Position numbers and translations under genes: made by a program
NCBI GenBank assembly: GCA_963971305.1
Contig: OZ020307.1
Location: 9,561,501-9,625,500 of the forward strand
Direction: 5' to 3'
DNA: 64,000 bases
Origin: Arcuatula senhousia
Lineage: Eukaryota > Mollusca > Bivalvia > Mytilida > Mytilidae
Notes under the pieces: model-generated
The model's input: only the letters and a program-made list of their open reading frames with translations
Told to the model about the DNA's origin: nothing
Databases searched by the model: none
In this document: one piece after another, positions 11,227 to 21,426 of the stretch
How positions within the stretch are numbered: position 1 is the first letter of the stretch
Layout: every line of letters starts with the position of its first letter

Positions 11227-12635
11227 TACAAACTCTACTTAAAAAAGATTACTTAAAAGATTGACTACTTGAATTTCTTAATTTATTTGCAAAGCAAAAA
11301 ATTCGATACAAACAAAAGAAAAACCATTATAGTAACGTGGAACAAAACAACGTCATTGTGAAAGTTTAACTTATCAACACATACTTGTACGGCAAAGTTG
11401 TAATTAGGAATAGTTCGAAATAGCTTCTGTTCTTAGTCTGTTACTATGTCATCTTTGCACGATATAATTGGGTTTCTTTGCTTCGAAAGATTTTTGACAG
11501 TTTGCAAGATACAATTCGCCATGAAAAACTAATTTCCAGGTGACAAAAATTGTATTCGATTTTGCAACAGATAATCAAAATATTCTTTTATGAAATTTCA
11601 CAAAAAGCAGATATAGGATAATTTTTTAACGTTACTCAATAATTTCAAGGTATACAGTATACCAAACAGGTCTTATCAATTTATCAATTTATTTCATTTC
11701 ACGGTTAGTGCATTGCACTGTAAAATAGTATTGCAACATCTGCTTGATTTTTTAGAATACTATACGTTCTATACGGTTATGTAAAACGGCAGAAACTAAA
11801 ACTTGTATAAATGTTGTCGTTGTAACGACAGAAGAAACAGGCATCATAACCTTTACAGTAAATGTCTATGACCAATGAAATTTGCACCCATTGCTTCCAT
11901 AACTACAGCAATTCAATTGGAGTTTTTAGTGTAACAATGTTGATAAAAGAGCAAAAATCAATAAACCTTTGTTGACCATGGACTTGTCTTTTGAGGTGTA
12001 ATATACAACAGAAACATCAGAAAATTTACCAACTTTCTCTGTATACAGCTGCTTACAGTTAAATAATGCATTTACAATCTAGACTTTTACAAGCAACAAA
12101 ATCCACTGACAAAACCCGAAAATAGCATAAACACTGTATAAATTACCAAAGTCATTGAAATTTACAGATGTAAATGTATTTTCATGTGCTCGTTCGATTC
12201 CGACTATATTCTAAAAAAAAAACTTTCTTCATGTTTAACTTTTAATAAAGAGAACTGTTATAAGTTTTTTCTATAGCAGGGAATGCATACGAATTTATCA
12301 GCTCTTATTTTAGAATGCATCGCGACAAAAAATACCGTTGGTTGTTGACCAAAAATTCCTTTTCAAAGTTTTTTTCCTTCACGTCTGCTTCCAAAATAAT
12401 TTTTCACGTCTGTTTCCATCTTTTACTCGCTTTTGCTCCCAAACTGTTTTTTTTCTCTCAAAATTCGGATCTGAAGTTTTTTAGAAAAAGCCAAGGTTTT
12501 CCAATTAGTTAATCGGTGCCCCATGCGTTTAATCGATGACGTGCTCATAATAAATTTTGGCATAGAAAAATACAGTCGTACTTTTTTAAACCATTTACTT
12601 CAACTATAGATTAAATTAAGATATAAAGTGCAGAG
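11227..12635. other. AT-rich sequence, probably intron of the opsin-like gene
   Basis: It lies immediately downstream, on the minus strand, of the opsin-like exon and its GTAAGT donor. I see no second exon here, but I could not scan exhaustively. The plus-strand 65-residue open frame at 12315-12512 is F/S-rich low complexity. Confidence 0.4.
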
Positions 12636-12641
12636 ACTTAC
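12636..12641 (-). promoter_or_regulatory. 5' splice donor GTAAGT
   Basis: The minus strand reads ATTCG then GTAAGTCTC, an ideal metazoan donor exactly where the opsin-like frame would otherwise hit a stop (CGG TAA). This supports the exon end at 12642. Confidence 0.7.
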
Positions 12642-12898
12642 CGAATGAATAGGTATATGACCATCAGATTTCCTACTAGTCCGACTAATCCTACAGTCAG
12701 GGCCACAAAGCCAATCAGCACCTGTACTCCATAAGGCGCCTCTGGGACCCTCTGCCACACCGGGTGTAGTAACGGAAACTCAAGTTTTAACGAAGGTCTT
12801 ACGTTACCGCAAGGTGTAGCGTTACTTTCCTTTGCCGAAAAATTATCATAGTTAGTTCGATACGAAATATTAACTTCTGGATACAAATTAAAATCCAT
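12642..12898 (-). CDS. Opsin-like GPCR, first coding exon (partial gene)
   Basis: Eighty-five codons plus two bases encode an extracellular N-terminus and transmembrane helix 1 of a rhodopsin-class receptor. Visible are three N-glycosylation sequons (N10-I-S, N19-F-S, N26-A-T), HPVWQ at residues 45-49, which parallels the HPHW-type motif before helix 1 of invertebrate Gq-opsins, and a hydrophobic helix at about 57-85 ending GLVGNLMVIYLF. The GN asparagine (residue 77) matches the helix-1 signature N1.50. The exon ends in ATTCG followed by the donor GTAAGT, leaving phase 2. The start is the first ATG of the open frame, after an in-frame upstream stop region. Remaining helices, including the retinal lysine in helix 7, would lie at lower coordinates or outside the window and were not found. 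Opsin is favoured over another class-A receptor, but is not proven from one exon. Confidence 0.65.
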
Positions 12899-13659
12899 TA
12901 GTATAATACTAGGAACTTATCCATCTTATAGACAAACTCCCGATTCCATGTGATTTTAAGAAACCTGTGTATTGGATCGATTGACCAATCAGAATGTGTT
13001 GATGACACTAAGTAATAAATCACGATATTAACGGTATAAAATCGAACTTTACATTAGATCTTGACTCTCTTGTTAGTTTTTGATAGCATCGAAATACTTA
13101 GTGAACAATTAATATAAAAGTAATATTATAGAGGTGTAAACAATCTCACCACCTGCTGATAGAACTCTACTTTTTAATAAAATATATATTATAATATTGT
13201 ATGTAAAGTATTGGCATGGAAGTCGATATATAGGTTAATATGAGATAAGGCTGTTTGAATAATTCTTGAAGTATTCTAAACATTACAAATGATCTAGAAT
13301 AGCTCCTGTAAACATTACAGTTGATCTTTTGACTTCAAACAGAACCAAGTTATCAATTTGTGAGCATAGGAATCGATATTATTGGACTGACCAAGCATAA
13401 AAACATTGTTTCCTGCAACTAAAAATGATAAATTATATTAAATGGGTTTTTACTATCGCAAATTTTCATCAAAGAACATTACATCTATAACGTATTGTAT
13501 TCATGAAAAACATGAACCGGATTGTGAAGCAAAACTCAATATTTATATTTTTATCCTTAGATTGCAACGTGAATAATGAACTACAAAATAATCATTTAAG
13601 GCTTAGAGCAGTACAACATTTAATTTCAGACTCACCAAAAATACAAAAAAAAACCTATG
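12899..13659. other. Upstream region of the opsin-like exon
   Basis: AT-rich, with no recognised gene or repeat. On the minus strand it would hold the 5' UTR and promoter of the opsin-like gene. I see no clear TATA box in the correct orientation. Confidence 0.4.
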
Positions 13660-14812
13660 TAAACTAACTATACAAGGTTCATATGTACACTGACTATACA
13701 AGGTTCATATGTAAACTGACTATACAAGGTACATGTAGACTGACTATACAAGATACAAGTAGACTGACTATACAAGATACATGTAGACTGATTATACAAG
13801 ATACATGTAGACTGACTATACAAGGTACATGTAGACTGACTATACAAGATACAAGTAGACTGACTATACAAGGTGCATGTAGACTGACCATACAAGATAC
13901 ATGTAGACTGATTATACAAAATACTTGTAGACTGACTATAAAAGATACATGTAGACTGACTATACAAGATACATGTAGACTGACTATACAAGGTACATGT
14001 AGACTGACTATACAAGATACAAGTAGACTGACTATAAAAGATACATGTAGATTGACTATACAAGATACATGTAGACTGACTATACAAGATACATGTAAAC
14101 TGACTATACAAGATACAGGTAGACTAACTATACAAGATACATGTACACTGACTATACAAGATACATGTAGACTGACTATACAAGATACATGTAGATTGAC
14201 TATACAAGATACATGTAGACTAACTATACAAGATACATGTAGACTGACTATACAAGATACATGTAGACTGACTATACAAGATACAAGTAGACTGACTATA
14301 CAAGATACATGTAGATTGACTATACAAGATACATGTAGACTGACTATACAAGATACATGTAGACTGACTATACAAGATACATGTATACTGACTATACAAG
14401 ATACATGTAGACTGACTATACAAGATACATGTAGACTGACTATACAAGATACATGTAGACTGACTATACAAGATACATGTAGACTGACTATACAAGATAC
14501 ATGTAGATTGACTATACAAGATACATGTAGACTGACTATACAAGATACATGTAGACTGACTATACAAGATACATGTAGACTGACTATACAAGATACATGT
14601 AGACTGACTATACAAGATACAAGTAGACTGACTATACAAGATACATGTAGATTGACTATACAAGATACATGTAGACCGACTATACAAGATACATGTAGAC
14701 TGACTATACAAGATACAAGTAGACTGACTATACAAGATACATGTAGACTGACTATACAAGGAAAATATAGACCAACTATACAAGATACATGTAGAATGAC
14801 TATACTTGAGAA
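13660..14812. repeat. 24-bp minisatellite, first block, about 48 units
   Basis: Units are GACTGACTATACAAGATACA plus TGTA. Because 24 is a multiple of three, both strands show long open frames with an 8-residue period (RLTIQDTC on plus, CILYSQST on minus). These are repeat by-products. Units at the left edge are more variable (AAGGTTCATATG forms), and the centre is nearly homogeneous. Confidence 0.95.
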
Positions 14813-15184
14813 TTAACTGTAATGATTTTTTGGTTTATTGAACCATAAACTAAATTTTTCGTGGTGCACATTGAATAATCCGCGAAGCGATTAATGTAAA
14901 ATGTGCACCATTAAAAATTTAGTGCATTGATATATTCGGCGCGAAAATTTAGCAAATTCATAGTTTTTTCCATGAAAATATTAAAAATTCGGCTAATGAA
15001 ATCGGCGTATTAATATTTACACCTGTCAATCACATTGCACGTGGCGTCCGTGCAACTGCGAAGTGCATATATTTCATTGTTGTATTCTGGTTTAAACTGG
15101 ATTCGATAATACTTTCGTTACGATATTAGGCGTAGTTTAAATCATCGGTTATCCAATCAAATTCTTTTGACTTTATAAAAGACA
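14813..15184. mobile_element. Insertion splitting the 24-bp array
   Basis: A non-repeat segment of 372 bp interrupts the array. Its left part (14829-14912) is the palindromic repeat also present at 1-82 in opposite orientation: TTGAACCATAAAC, then GGTGCACATTG, AATAATCCGCGAAGCG and AATGTGCACC. The remainder has no ORF. It is best read as a small non-autonomous element inserted in the minisatellite. The edges are approximate. Confidence 0.55.
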
Positions 15185-16315
15185 GACTATTCAAGATATA
15201 TGTAGACTGACTATACAAGAAACGTGTAGATTGACTATACAAGATACATGTAGGCTGACTATACAAGATACATGTAGACTGACTATACAAGTTACATGTA
15301 GACTGACTATGCAAGATACATGTAGACTGACTATAAAAGATACAAGTAGACTGACTATACAAGATACATGTAGACTGACTATTCAAGATACATGTAGACT
15401 GACTATACAAGATACATGTAGACTGACTATAAAAGATACAAGTAGACTGACTATACAAGATACATGTAGACTGACTATTCAAGATACATGTAGACTGACT
15501 ATACAAGATACATGTAGACTGACTATTCAAGATACATGTAGACTGACTATACAAGATACATGTAGACTGACTATACAAGATACATGTAGACTGACTATAA
15601 AAGATACAAGTAGACTGACTATACAAGATACACGTAGACTGACTATAAAATGCTTATATGGACCGACTATGTAAGATACATGTAGACCGACTATACAAGA
15701 TACATGTAGACTGACTATACAAGATACATGTAGACTGACTAAACAAGATACACGTAGACTGACTAAACAAGATACACGTAGACTGACTATACAAGATACA
15801 TGTAGACTGACTATTCAAGATACATGAAGACTGGCTATACAAGATACATGTAGACTGACTATAAAAGATACAAGTAGACTGACTATACAAGATACATGTA
15901 GACTGACTATTCAAGATACATGTAGACTGACTATACAAGATACATGTAGACTGACTATTCAAGATACATGTAGACTGACTATACAAGATACATGTAGACT
16001 GACTATACAAGATACATGTAGACTGACTATAAAAGATACAAGTAGACTGACTATACAAGATACACGTAGACTGACTATAAAATGCTTATATGGACCGACT
16101 ATGTAAGATACATGTAGACCGACTATACAAGATACATGTAGACTGACTATACAAGATACATGTAGACTGACTAAACAAGATACACGTAGACTGACTAAAC
16201 AAGATACACGTAGACTGACTATACAAGATACATGTAGACTGACTATACAAGATACATGTAGACTGACTATACAAGATACATGTAGACCGACTATACGAGA
16301 TTCATGTAGATATAT
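15185..16315. repeat. 24-bp minisatellite, second block with 432-bp higher-order repeat
   Basis: This is the same 24-bp unit as 13660-14812. A variant unit containing TAAAATGCTTATATGGACCG occurs at about 15646 and again at about 16078, 432 bp apart (18 units). The flanking unit order (TTCAAG, AAAAGATACAAG and CACG variants) is also repeated. This shows a block duplication of 18 units after the array had diversified. Confidence 0.9.
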
Positions 16316-16941
16316 CTTACACGGTACAAGAGGATCGTTTATACTGGTGCGCGATTTATATTGAGTGAATTGATTATATGATGTTCATTTTCCGGTCAAT
16401 TCAAAATGTTTACGGATATCAAAGGGGCAAACACAAGCTAACGCTTAACACCTTTTAAGTATTCTATTCTCAGATATCCTTTCAAAAGGTTGACAGCTTT
16501 GATGTACCATTTCCATTTTTTATAGATAGCTTTAAAAAGTAGTTGCTTGCCATAGAACTGTATTTTCTCTGTTAATCAAGTATTGTTCTGATCATACATG
16601 TTGTGTAGTATTTGCCCCTCGAGGGTCCATAATTGACCAATAAACTTGTTTTCTTGTATTCTTGATATTACAATAAATAGAACGAATACGCAGATACTTC
16701 TGTGTCCTGTCAAGGTTTTTGTTTGTTTTGTATCAAGTCATTATAATCATCTGAACAATAAGAGTACAAGTCAAGGTTAGGCCATTAGGATTAAATATTC
16801 ATACCCAGACATCTACGTCTTGTTTGTAGGTACCAAGAGTATCTTACATGTACCTAATTAGTTGGTTATTGTTAATCAATAACAATTTAGAAAAGACGAG
16901 TATCCTTATAAGTTGTAAATTATATAAATGTGTTTTATCTA
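16316..16941. other. Unique AT-rich sequence
   Basis: No gene or repeat recognised. It precedes a weak exon candidate. Confidence 0.4.
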
Positions 16942-17042
16942 GACAAAGGTCGCCACTCAGAATCTTTAAGTGGGAGAAACAACGGCGGCAATTTTTAAAA
17001 GCTGCTCGGCGAAGGAGGACACAGCGGTTCGTGTTTGAAGAA
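16942..17042 (+). CDS. Possible C-terminal exon, weak candidate
   Basis: A short, relatively GC-rich stretch follows an acceptor-like TTTTATCTAG. It reads in one frame RQRSPLRIFKWEKQRRQFLK and then a basic tail ending RFVFEE and TAA. The basic composition and acceptor suggest a terminal exon, but there is no homology I recognise and the length is small. It could be chance. Confidence 0.2.
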
Positions 17043-18158
17043 TAATGATATGTTTGAATTTCAGTCTTTAATACTCAATATTATGTAGTTATGTGCAAAA
17101 TGTAAAAAAAATGTCTGTCAATATTAACAATCAATTTTAACAAAATCCAACCAAAAGTTGAAATGAAACCAACGTAAAACAATCCCGTGAAGAAAAGTGA
17201 GTCGCAGATTTTAGTTCGTGAATAATATTCGTGATGGAGGCAAATTCTTTTATCCATCTAGTATATTACCGGTTGACCATAAGCATCGTCAAAATATATT
17301 TCTATCACACATTGATTAAGTACTTGGTAATGAGTGACACAATGAACATGAAATGATGATGAAGTGGAAGACATGGGAACCTTAGGGCATTCCGAGTGTT
17401 TAGACTACAACTGGAGGGATGGGAAAGATTTGGGTACTTGCTTTAAGACCCTACGTGTCCTACTCGTATCGAGACATTTACTGATCAGGTTTTGTTAACG
17501 TGAGAGGAACGTGACATTTTTTCCCAACACGATGCACCACTTTGCTATGCAGTCAGGTTCTCTGCATTACAGCCTGACAACCCCGGCATTCATTATGACA
17601 GGGCAGCCCAATTCAACCACCTGGAGAACACATGCGTCTGTCATCCGAGTCGCTTTGTAGGGAAAGCGACCCAATCCAATGTTAGGTGTCTGAGCGCTCT
17701 TTCATGGACTTTCCCGACAAGCTGACACCGGTACACAGTCGCATTGATAACAACTTTCAAACAAATACCTCCAAAACTGTGTAAGCGGATACATGTAGAA
17801 AAAAATCATTATTGCCACTGATTTGAAAGAACATTTGAGTATAATTGATAGGCAAAAAGCAATTAGTTTGAATTGTTTTTGCAGCGTCTACATCTTTTTT
17901 TTTGGGGGGGGGGGGGAATGGCAACCACAACAGCAATATCCATTTGAAAGTGAGAAATACAATCTTGGAACTAAAACTGACAAATGGATGAACAAAAGTA
18001 ATTCCCTTTTCTTTAACGCTTTTGTTGTTTTCAACCAGCGGACATGTACAGTTATATCAAAACGACTACGTAGCAAAACAGGAAGCAGATAAGCACACAC
18101 GGAATCGAGACTTTATACTGAAGTCACATATAAAATATGGCTATAAGATCATATATTG
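17043..18158. other. Unique sequence including a GC-richer patch
   Basis: Positions 17380-17740 are noticeably GC-richer than their surroundings and hold short open frames, but no recognisable domain. A T-to-G homopolymer junction lies at 17895-17916. Confidence 0.4.
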
Positions 18159-18250
18159 GGGTGTAGGTATTCATCGGGTTCGAGTGCGTCAGATTTAGAG
18201 ATCGAGTTAAAGTTCGAGTTACAACTCAAGTTTGACTTAAAGTTCGAGTC
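18159..18250 (+). repeat. Solo arm of the GGGTGTAGG foldback family
   Basis: It begins GGGTGTAGGTATTCATCGGG and continues with AGTTCGAGT-type hexamer variants, as in the arms of the element at 19583-20845. No opposing arm is visible nearby. It abuts the miniature LTR element. Confidence 0.65.
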
Positions 18251-18298
18251 ATTATTTATTTAACTGGAGAGCATGAATTACTTCACAAAATCGACATG

Positions 18299-18370
18299 TC
18301 CTGACCGGGACTCGAACCCGTGACCTCTAGGTTTACAGTCAGGCGCTCTACCTCTGAACCAAAGAAGTAC
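18299..18370 (-). other. tRNA-like module in the 3' LTR-like repeat
   Basis: The minus strand reads TGGTTCAGAGGTAGAGC (D-arm and A box), CTGACTGTAAACC (anticodon-loop-like, GTA) and GGGTTCGAGTCCC (a perfect B box with paired T stem). The acceptor stem does not pair and the anticodon stem is poor, so it is not a functional tRNA gene. Both internal Pol III promoter boxes are intact at tRNA-like spacing. Confidence 0.75.
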
Positions 18371-18435
18371 CTCCCTTGTTCAGTGATAAAGGCTGGCTAT
18401 TTAAATCTACTAGGAAGGGGAGCAATCCCGTTACA

Positions 18436-18451
18436 CTTCCCCCTCCTCAAG
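18436..18451 (-). promoter_or_regulatory. Polypurine-tract-like sequence
   Basis: Minus strand CTTGAGGAGGGGGAAG abuts the first base of the 3' LTR-like repeat, the position expected of the plus-strand primer in LTR retroelements. Confidence 0.6.
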
Positions 18452-18530
18452 AGTCATCATACCTTTATGTATGACTCTTAACACAACTAACCCTGGCTAG
18501 TTTTCCTGTTCTTACCATCGTGGTTTTTGA

Positions 18531-18541
18531 GTTGGGCGCCA
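18531..18541 (-). promoter_or_regulatory. Primer-binding-site-like TGGCGCCCAAC
   Basis: Minus strand, one base from the end of the 5' LTR-like repeat. It matches the first 11 bases complementary to the 3' end of tRNA-Lys used by many LTR elements. The match does not continue beyond 11 bases. Confidence 0.6.
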
Positions 18542-18562
18542 ATGTAAACAAAATCGACAATG

Positions 18563-18634
18563 TCCTGGCCCGTACTCGAACCCGGGACCTCTAGGTTTAC
18601 AGTCAGGTGCTCTACCTCTGAACCAAAGAAGTAC
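18563..18634 (-). other. tRNA-like module in the 5' LTR-like repeat
   Basis: This is a near-identical sister of 18299-18370. Its B box reads GGGTTCGAGTACG, one mismatch to consensus, and the A-box region is unchanged. It lies in the repeat that would be the 5' LTR, so Pol III initiation here could give a transcript through the whole element. Confidence 0.7.
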
Positions 18635-18686
18635 TTATAAAGGCTGGCTATTTAAATCTACTAGGAAGGGGAGCAACCCCGTTTCA

Positions 18687-19573
18687 TTTATAAGAATATT
18701 TGATTCTTTCATACGGTCATATAATATTGAAAATACTGGCCTAAAAACATGACCAGCTCCTTAAGATGTACCTGCCCTAAAATTTTTAAGAAGATCCAAC
18801 GACCCATGTAGGAGTTATTGCTTTTCTCAGATTTTGTTTTTCAAATATGCACTTTTTAAGTTCAATATCTTAAAACTATAAAAGATATTTCGGGATTTTA
18901 ATTTGCATAATGATAACACATCTAGATTTACAAAACTTTAAAGGCAAACTCATAAGACATTTTATGCAGCCTTTCCTCGTTATTTCTAAATCGTTAATAA
19001 CTCCCCTGACAAAATAACTTTAATTGCAATCAAGCTTGATATAGATGTCATTAGCCTGTGTTGTAAATTGTATTTGTGCAAATAACTCAAAACTGGTGAC
19101 AGAAGTCAAAAGTCTGATGCATGCAAAAGTGTTGAGCATCTCAAGATTAGATATGCCAGTTTAAAGCTGAATTAATAAACAATATGAATCACAGTAATGA
19201 AATCACAAAAACAAATTAATAAGCAAATAGAAAAGATTCATTGTAATTATATAAAGCTGTAAAATATCTGCCAGTCTTGGCAGTATATACAGGTCTTCTT
19301 TTAAATGTTCATTTTGTTCCTTTTAAAAGATGCCGAAAATGATGTATCTTTTGTTTTAACTCGCAACATTTGACCTTGACGCAACCATAATGACAAAAAA
19401 AAACACAAAAGAAAATTTCATTTTAAAAAAGTACATTGCGTCCTATATTCTTGTCCAATAAAAGAGTCTTTCCATGAATGGCACAGAACAAGTTCAGTTC
19501 ATATAAACCCAATAAAAGGATTTAATCAGATTTTTTACCATTACAGTATTCAATAAAAATGAAATAGCCCTAT
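18687..19573 (+). repeat. Spacer with fragment of AGCTCA/GATCCAAC dispersed family
   Basis: Positions 18760-19130 match parts of 24700-24900 and 46810-47010 (CCCATGTAGGAGTTATTG; AATATCTTAAAA then GATATTT). They are a diverged internal fragment of the family described at 24270. The rest is AT-rich with no gene. Confidence 0.5.
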
Positions 19574-19582
19574 AACACGGAT

Positions 19583-20845
19583 GGGTGTAGGTAATCATCG
19601 AGTTCGAGTTCGAGTCAGAGTTAAAGTTCGAGTTACAGTTCGAGTTACAATTCGAGTTCGAGTTAGAGTTCGAGTTAAAGTTCGAGTTAGAGTTCGAGTT
19701 CGAGTTAAATTTTGAGCTAACTCGAAACAGTAATTTTTATAGACATAGTCGAGTTACGACTCGAGTTAGAGTTCGAGTTCGAGTTAGAGTTCGAGTTACA
19801 AATCGAGTTCGAGTTAGAGTTCCGACCTAAAGAAACCTATTTTTAGCAAACTACAACACTTTCCACGAGAAAAAAAATAATTCAGACATCTATTATGTTG
19901 TGCTGTGGTTAAAAAAAAATATATTAATCCACCCAAGGACGAGACAATACTTTGAAATACCTTGGTTTATTTTGTTGCAAAAAAAAAAGTTTATAGGACA
20001 AGACTAAGGGGACGACCATTTGATTTTGAGGGGGGGCTGTTTCTGTTAATAAATATTCTGGCTTGGAAAAAGTTGAAATAAATTATCTGGCCTCTGTTTG
20101 CAAGAAAATAAATAATCTGTCCCAAGATCCTTGCTCAATGCAGAAAATAAATATTCTGGCCCGCAAAATTTTGAAAAAAAAAAATATTTGTCTCGACCGA
20201 AACTGCCAGTCCCCCTCCCTCAGAATCAAATGGTCGTCCCCTAAACATGTATACATGTATGTTACTCTCGATTATTTACTAGAGAAATTTGTATACACAT
20301 CATGTTCTTATATTATTAAATATTACATGTACTTGTATGGGATTTCAATTTAACACATGAGTGTACAGAAGCTGGTCTGTTTCTGTTTGACAGGGACCGG
20401 CTTTTAAAATGGAAAGAATCCTTGTTTTTTTTAAAGAATTTTAATGAAAGTAAATTGTCAGCACATGCAAGAAAATTTCCGATGAAGGATCGCTGCTATA
20501 TAAAATAATGTTAACTTTAAAAAAAGATCTACGCCCCATTTTTCAAGAGGGGGTATAATGATGCACGAAAGACCAAATTCTGGACATAGAACAATAAATA
20601 ATTTGTAACTCGAACTCTAACTCGATTTGTAACTCGAACTCTAACTCGAACTTTAACTCGAACTCGAGTCGTAACTCGACTATGTCTATGAAAATTACTG
20701 TTTCGAGTTAGCTCAAAATTTAACTCGAACTCGAAAAATAACTCGAACTTTAACTCGAACTCTAACTCGAACTCGAATTGTAACTCGAACTGTAACTCGA
20801 ACTTTAACTCTGACTCGAACTCGAACTCGATGATTACCTACACCC
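19583..20845. mobile_element. Foldback element with CGAGTT-repeat arms and 9-bp target duplication
   Basis: The two arms, of about 240 bp (19583-19825 and 20600-20845), are near-identical reverse complements. Each begins GGGTGTAGGTAATCATCGAG and continues as a mosaic of GAGTTCGAGTT, GAGTTAAAGTT and GAGTTACAGTT steps, with a shared non-repeat core (GAGCTAACTCGAAACAG). AACACGGAT lies directly outside both ends (19574-19582 and 20846-20854), a perfect 9-bp target duplication. The 1,263-bp element has no transposase and carries a smaller nested element at 20008-20241. A 9-bp duplication is known for Mutator-type and Drosophila FB elements, so a Mutator-like or FB-like mobiliser is the likeliest inference. 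High arm identity suggests recent activity or arm homogenisation. Confidence 0.85.
20008..20241. mobile_element. MITE copy A, TAA target duplication, nested
   Basis: The 234-bp element has inverted ends GGGGACGACCATTTGATTTT and its reverse complement (AATCAAATGGTCGTCCCC). TAA flanks it on both sides (20005-20007 and 20242-20244). It lies inside the foldback element 19583-20845, so it inserted later. The same family is at 27510 and 57688. The 3-bp TAA duplication and GG start suggest a PIF/Harbinger-type mobiliser. Confidence 0.7.
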
Positions 20846-20854
20846 AACACGGAT

Positions 20855-21124
20855 TATCATTAAATCTATAATTTGATAAGAACTCTGTTATTAATAACTT
20901 CTATTTTTAGTAGCTAACTTTGGCTAATTATCATTTAATTGAAACCTTATTAGCCCCTTGTGAGTGCTTTTATAAATGAATTTTGCTCTTACAAAATAGG
21001 CAAATCCTAGATTGCTTTTAAGTAACGAAAATTTCCCTTTTAAAGAAACTGACAAACTGTTTTCATAAATTATTTTGAAGGCCAAAGTAATTAAAATTAT
21101 ATTGGTTTGAGCATATGAACTGTA
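20855..21124. other. AT-rich spacer
   Basis: Nothing recognised. Confidence 0.5.
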
Positions 21125-21401
21125 AGAAGCAAGAGGCCCCAATGGGGCATTTCTAATGTTAAAAGTCAGAAAAGGCAACGACAAAACCGGTAAATACGAA
21201 CAAAAACAGCACGAGGAAACACAAAACATGAAAAACCCAAAATAAACCGAACAGAAATCAACAATACGAACTCAAGTCGTAACAAGAGTGCTCCAGGAGA
21301 GTAACAGTTTCTGCTTGCTTTAGCATTCAGTGTGTTAAATCCGGAAAAGCAAGACAAAACAAAACTACTATGACAAACTAACATCTGTACTCATCTGCGA
21401 G
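21125..21401 (-). mobile_element. RT-family A 3' tail, 5'-truncated
   Basis: Minus-strand match to the tail at 6241-6508 and 23826-24104, including the GGATTTAACACACTGAATGC part and the GTTGTTGATTTCTGTTCGG part. No RT coding sequence remains. Confidence 0.7.
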
Positions 21402-21426
21402 TTTTTGCACATTCAGTATAATCTAC

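Larger units (their letters stand above)
18274..18686 (-). mobile_element. Miniature LTR-type element (TRIM-like) with tRNA-like modules in both LTRs
   Basis: On the minus strand, two direct repeats flank 107 bp of internal sequence. The 5' repeat is 18543-18686 (starts TGAAACGGGG, ends TTTACA). The 3' repeat is 18435 down to about 18274 (starts TGTAACGGGA, ends near AATTCA). One base after the 5' repeat is TGGCGCCCAAC, the form of a tRNA-Lys primer-binding site. Directly before the 3' repeat is the purine tract GAGGAGGGGGAAG. The internal part also has a stem-loop (AAGAGTCAT with ATGACTCTT). There is no coding sequence, as in terminal-repeat retrotransposons in miniature. Each repeat contains a tRNA-like region with A- and B-box sequences. 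The 3' repeat has a 14-bp extra segment. I found no convincing target duplication, and the 3' edge is uncertain. Confidence 0.65.

Noticed and set aside
13683..14816. 377-residue open frame with RLTIQDTC repeats as a repetitive protein gene
   Set aside because: The unit length (24) is a multiple of three, so open frames arise on both strands automatically. There is no signal peptide, splice context or unique terminal domain.
13660..16315. CRISPR-like regular repeats
   Set aside because: The 24-bp units are directly adjacent with no unique spacers and no cas genes, and the genome is eukaryotic. This is a minisatellite.
17380..17740. GC-richer patch as a possible coding exon
   Set aside because: Translations in the frames I checked gave short open stretches without any recognisable domain or good splice sites.
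18299..18370. Functional tRNA-Tyr gene (GTA anticodon) on the minus strand
   Set aside because: The acceptor and anticodon stems do not pair, and the same module recurs in the second LTR-like repeat. It is a tRNA-derived part of a mobile element.
19583..20845. CGAGTT-rich blocks as simple microsatellite
   Set aside because: The mirrored arms, shared non-repeat core and exact 9-bp flanking duplication show an element rather than slippage alone.
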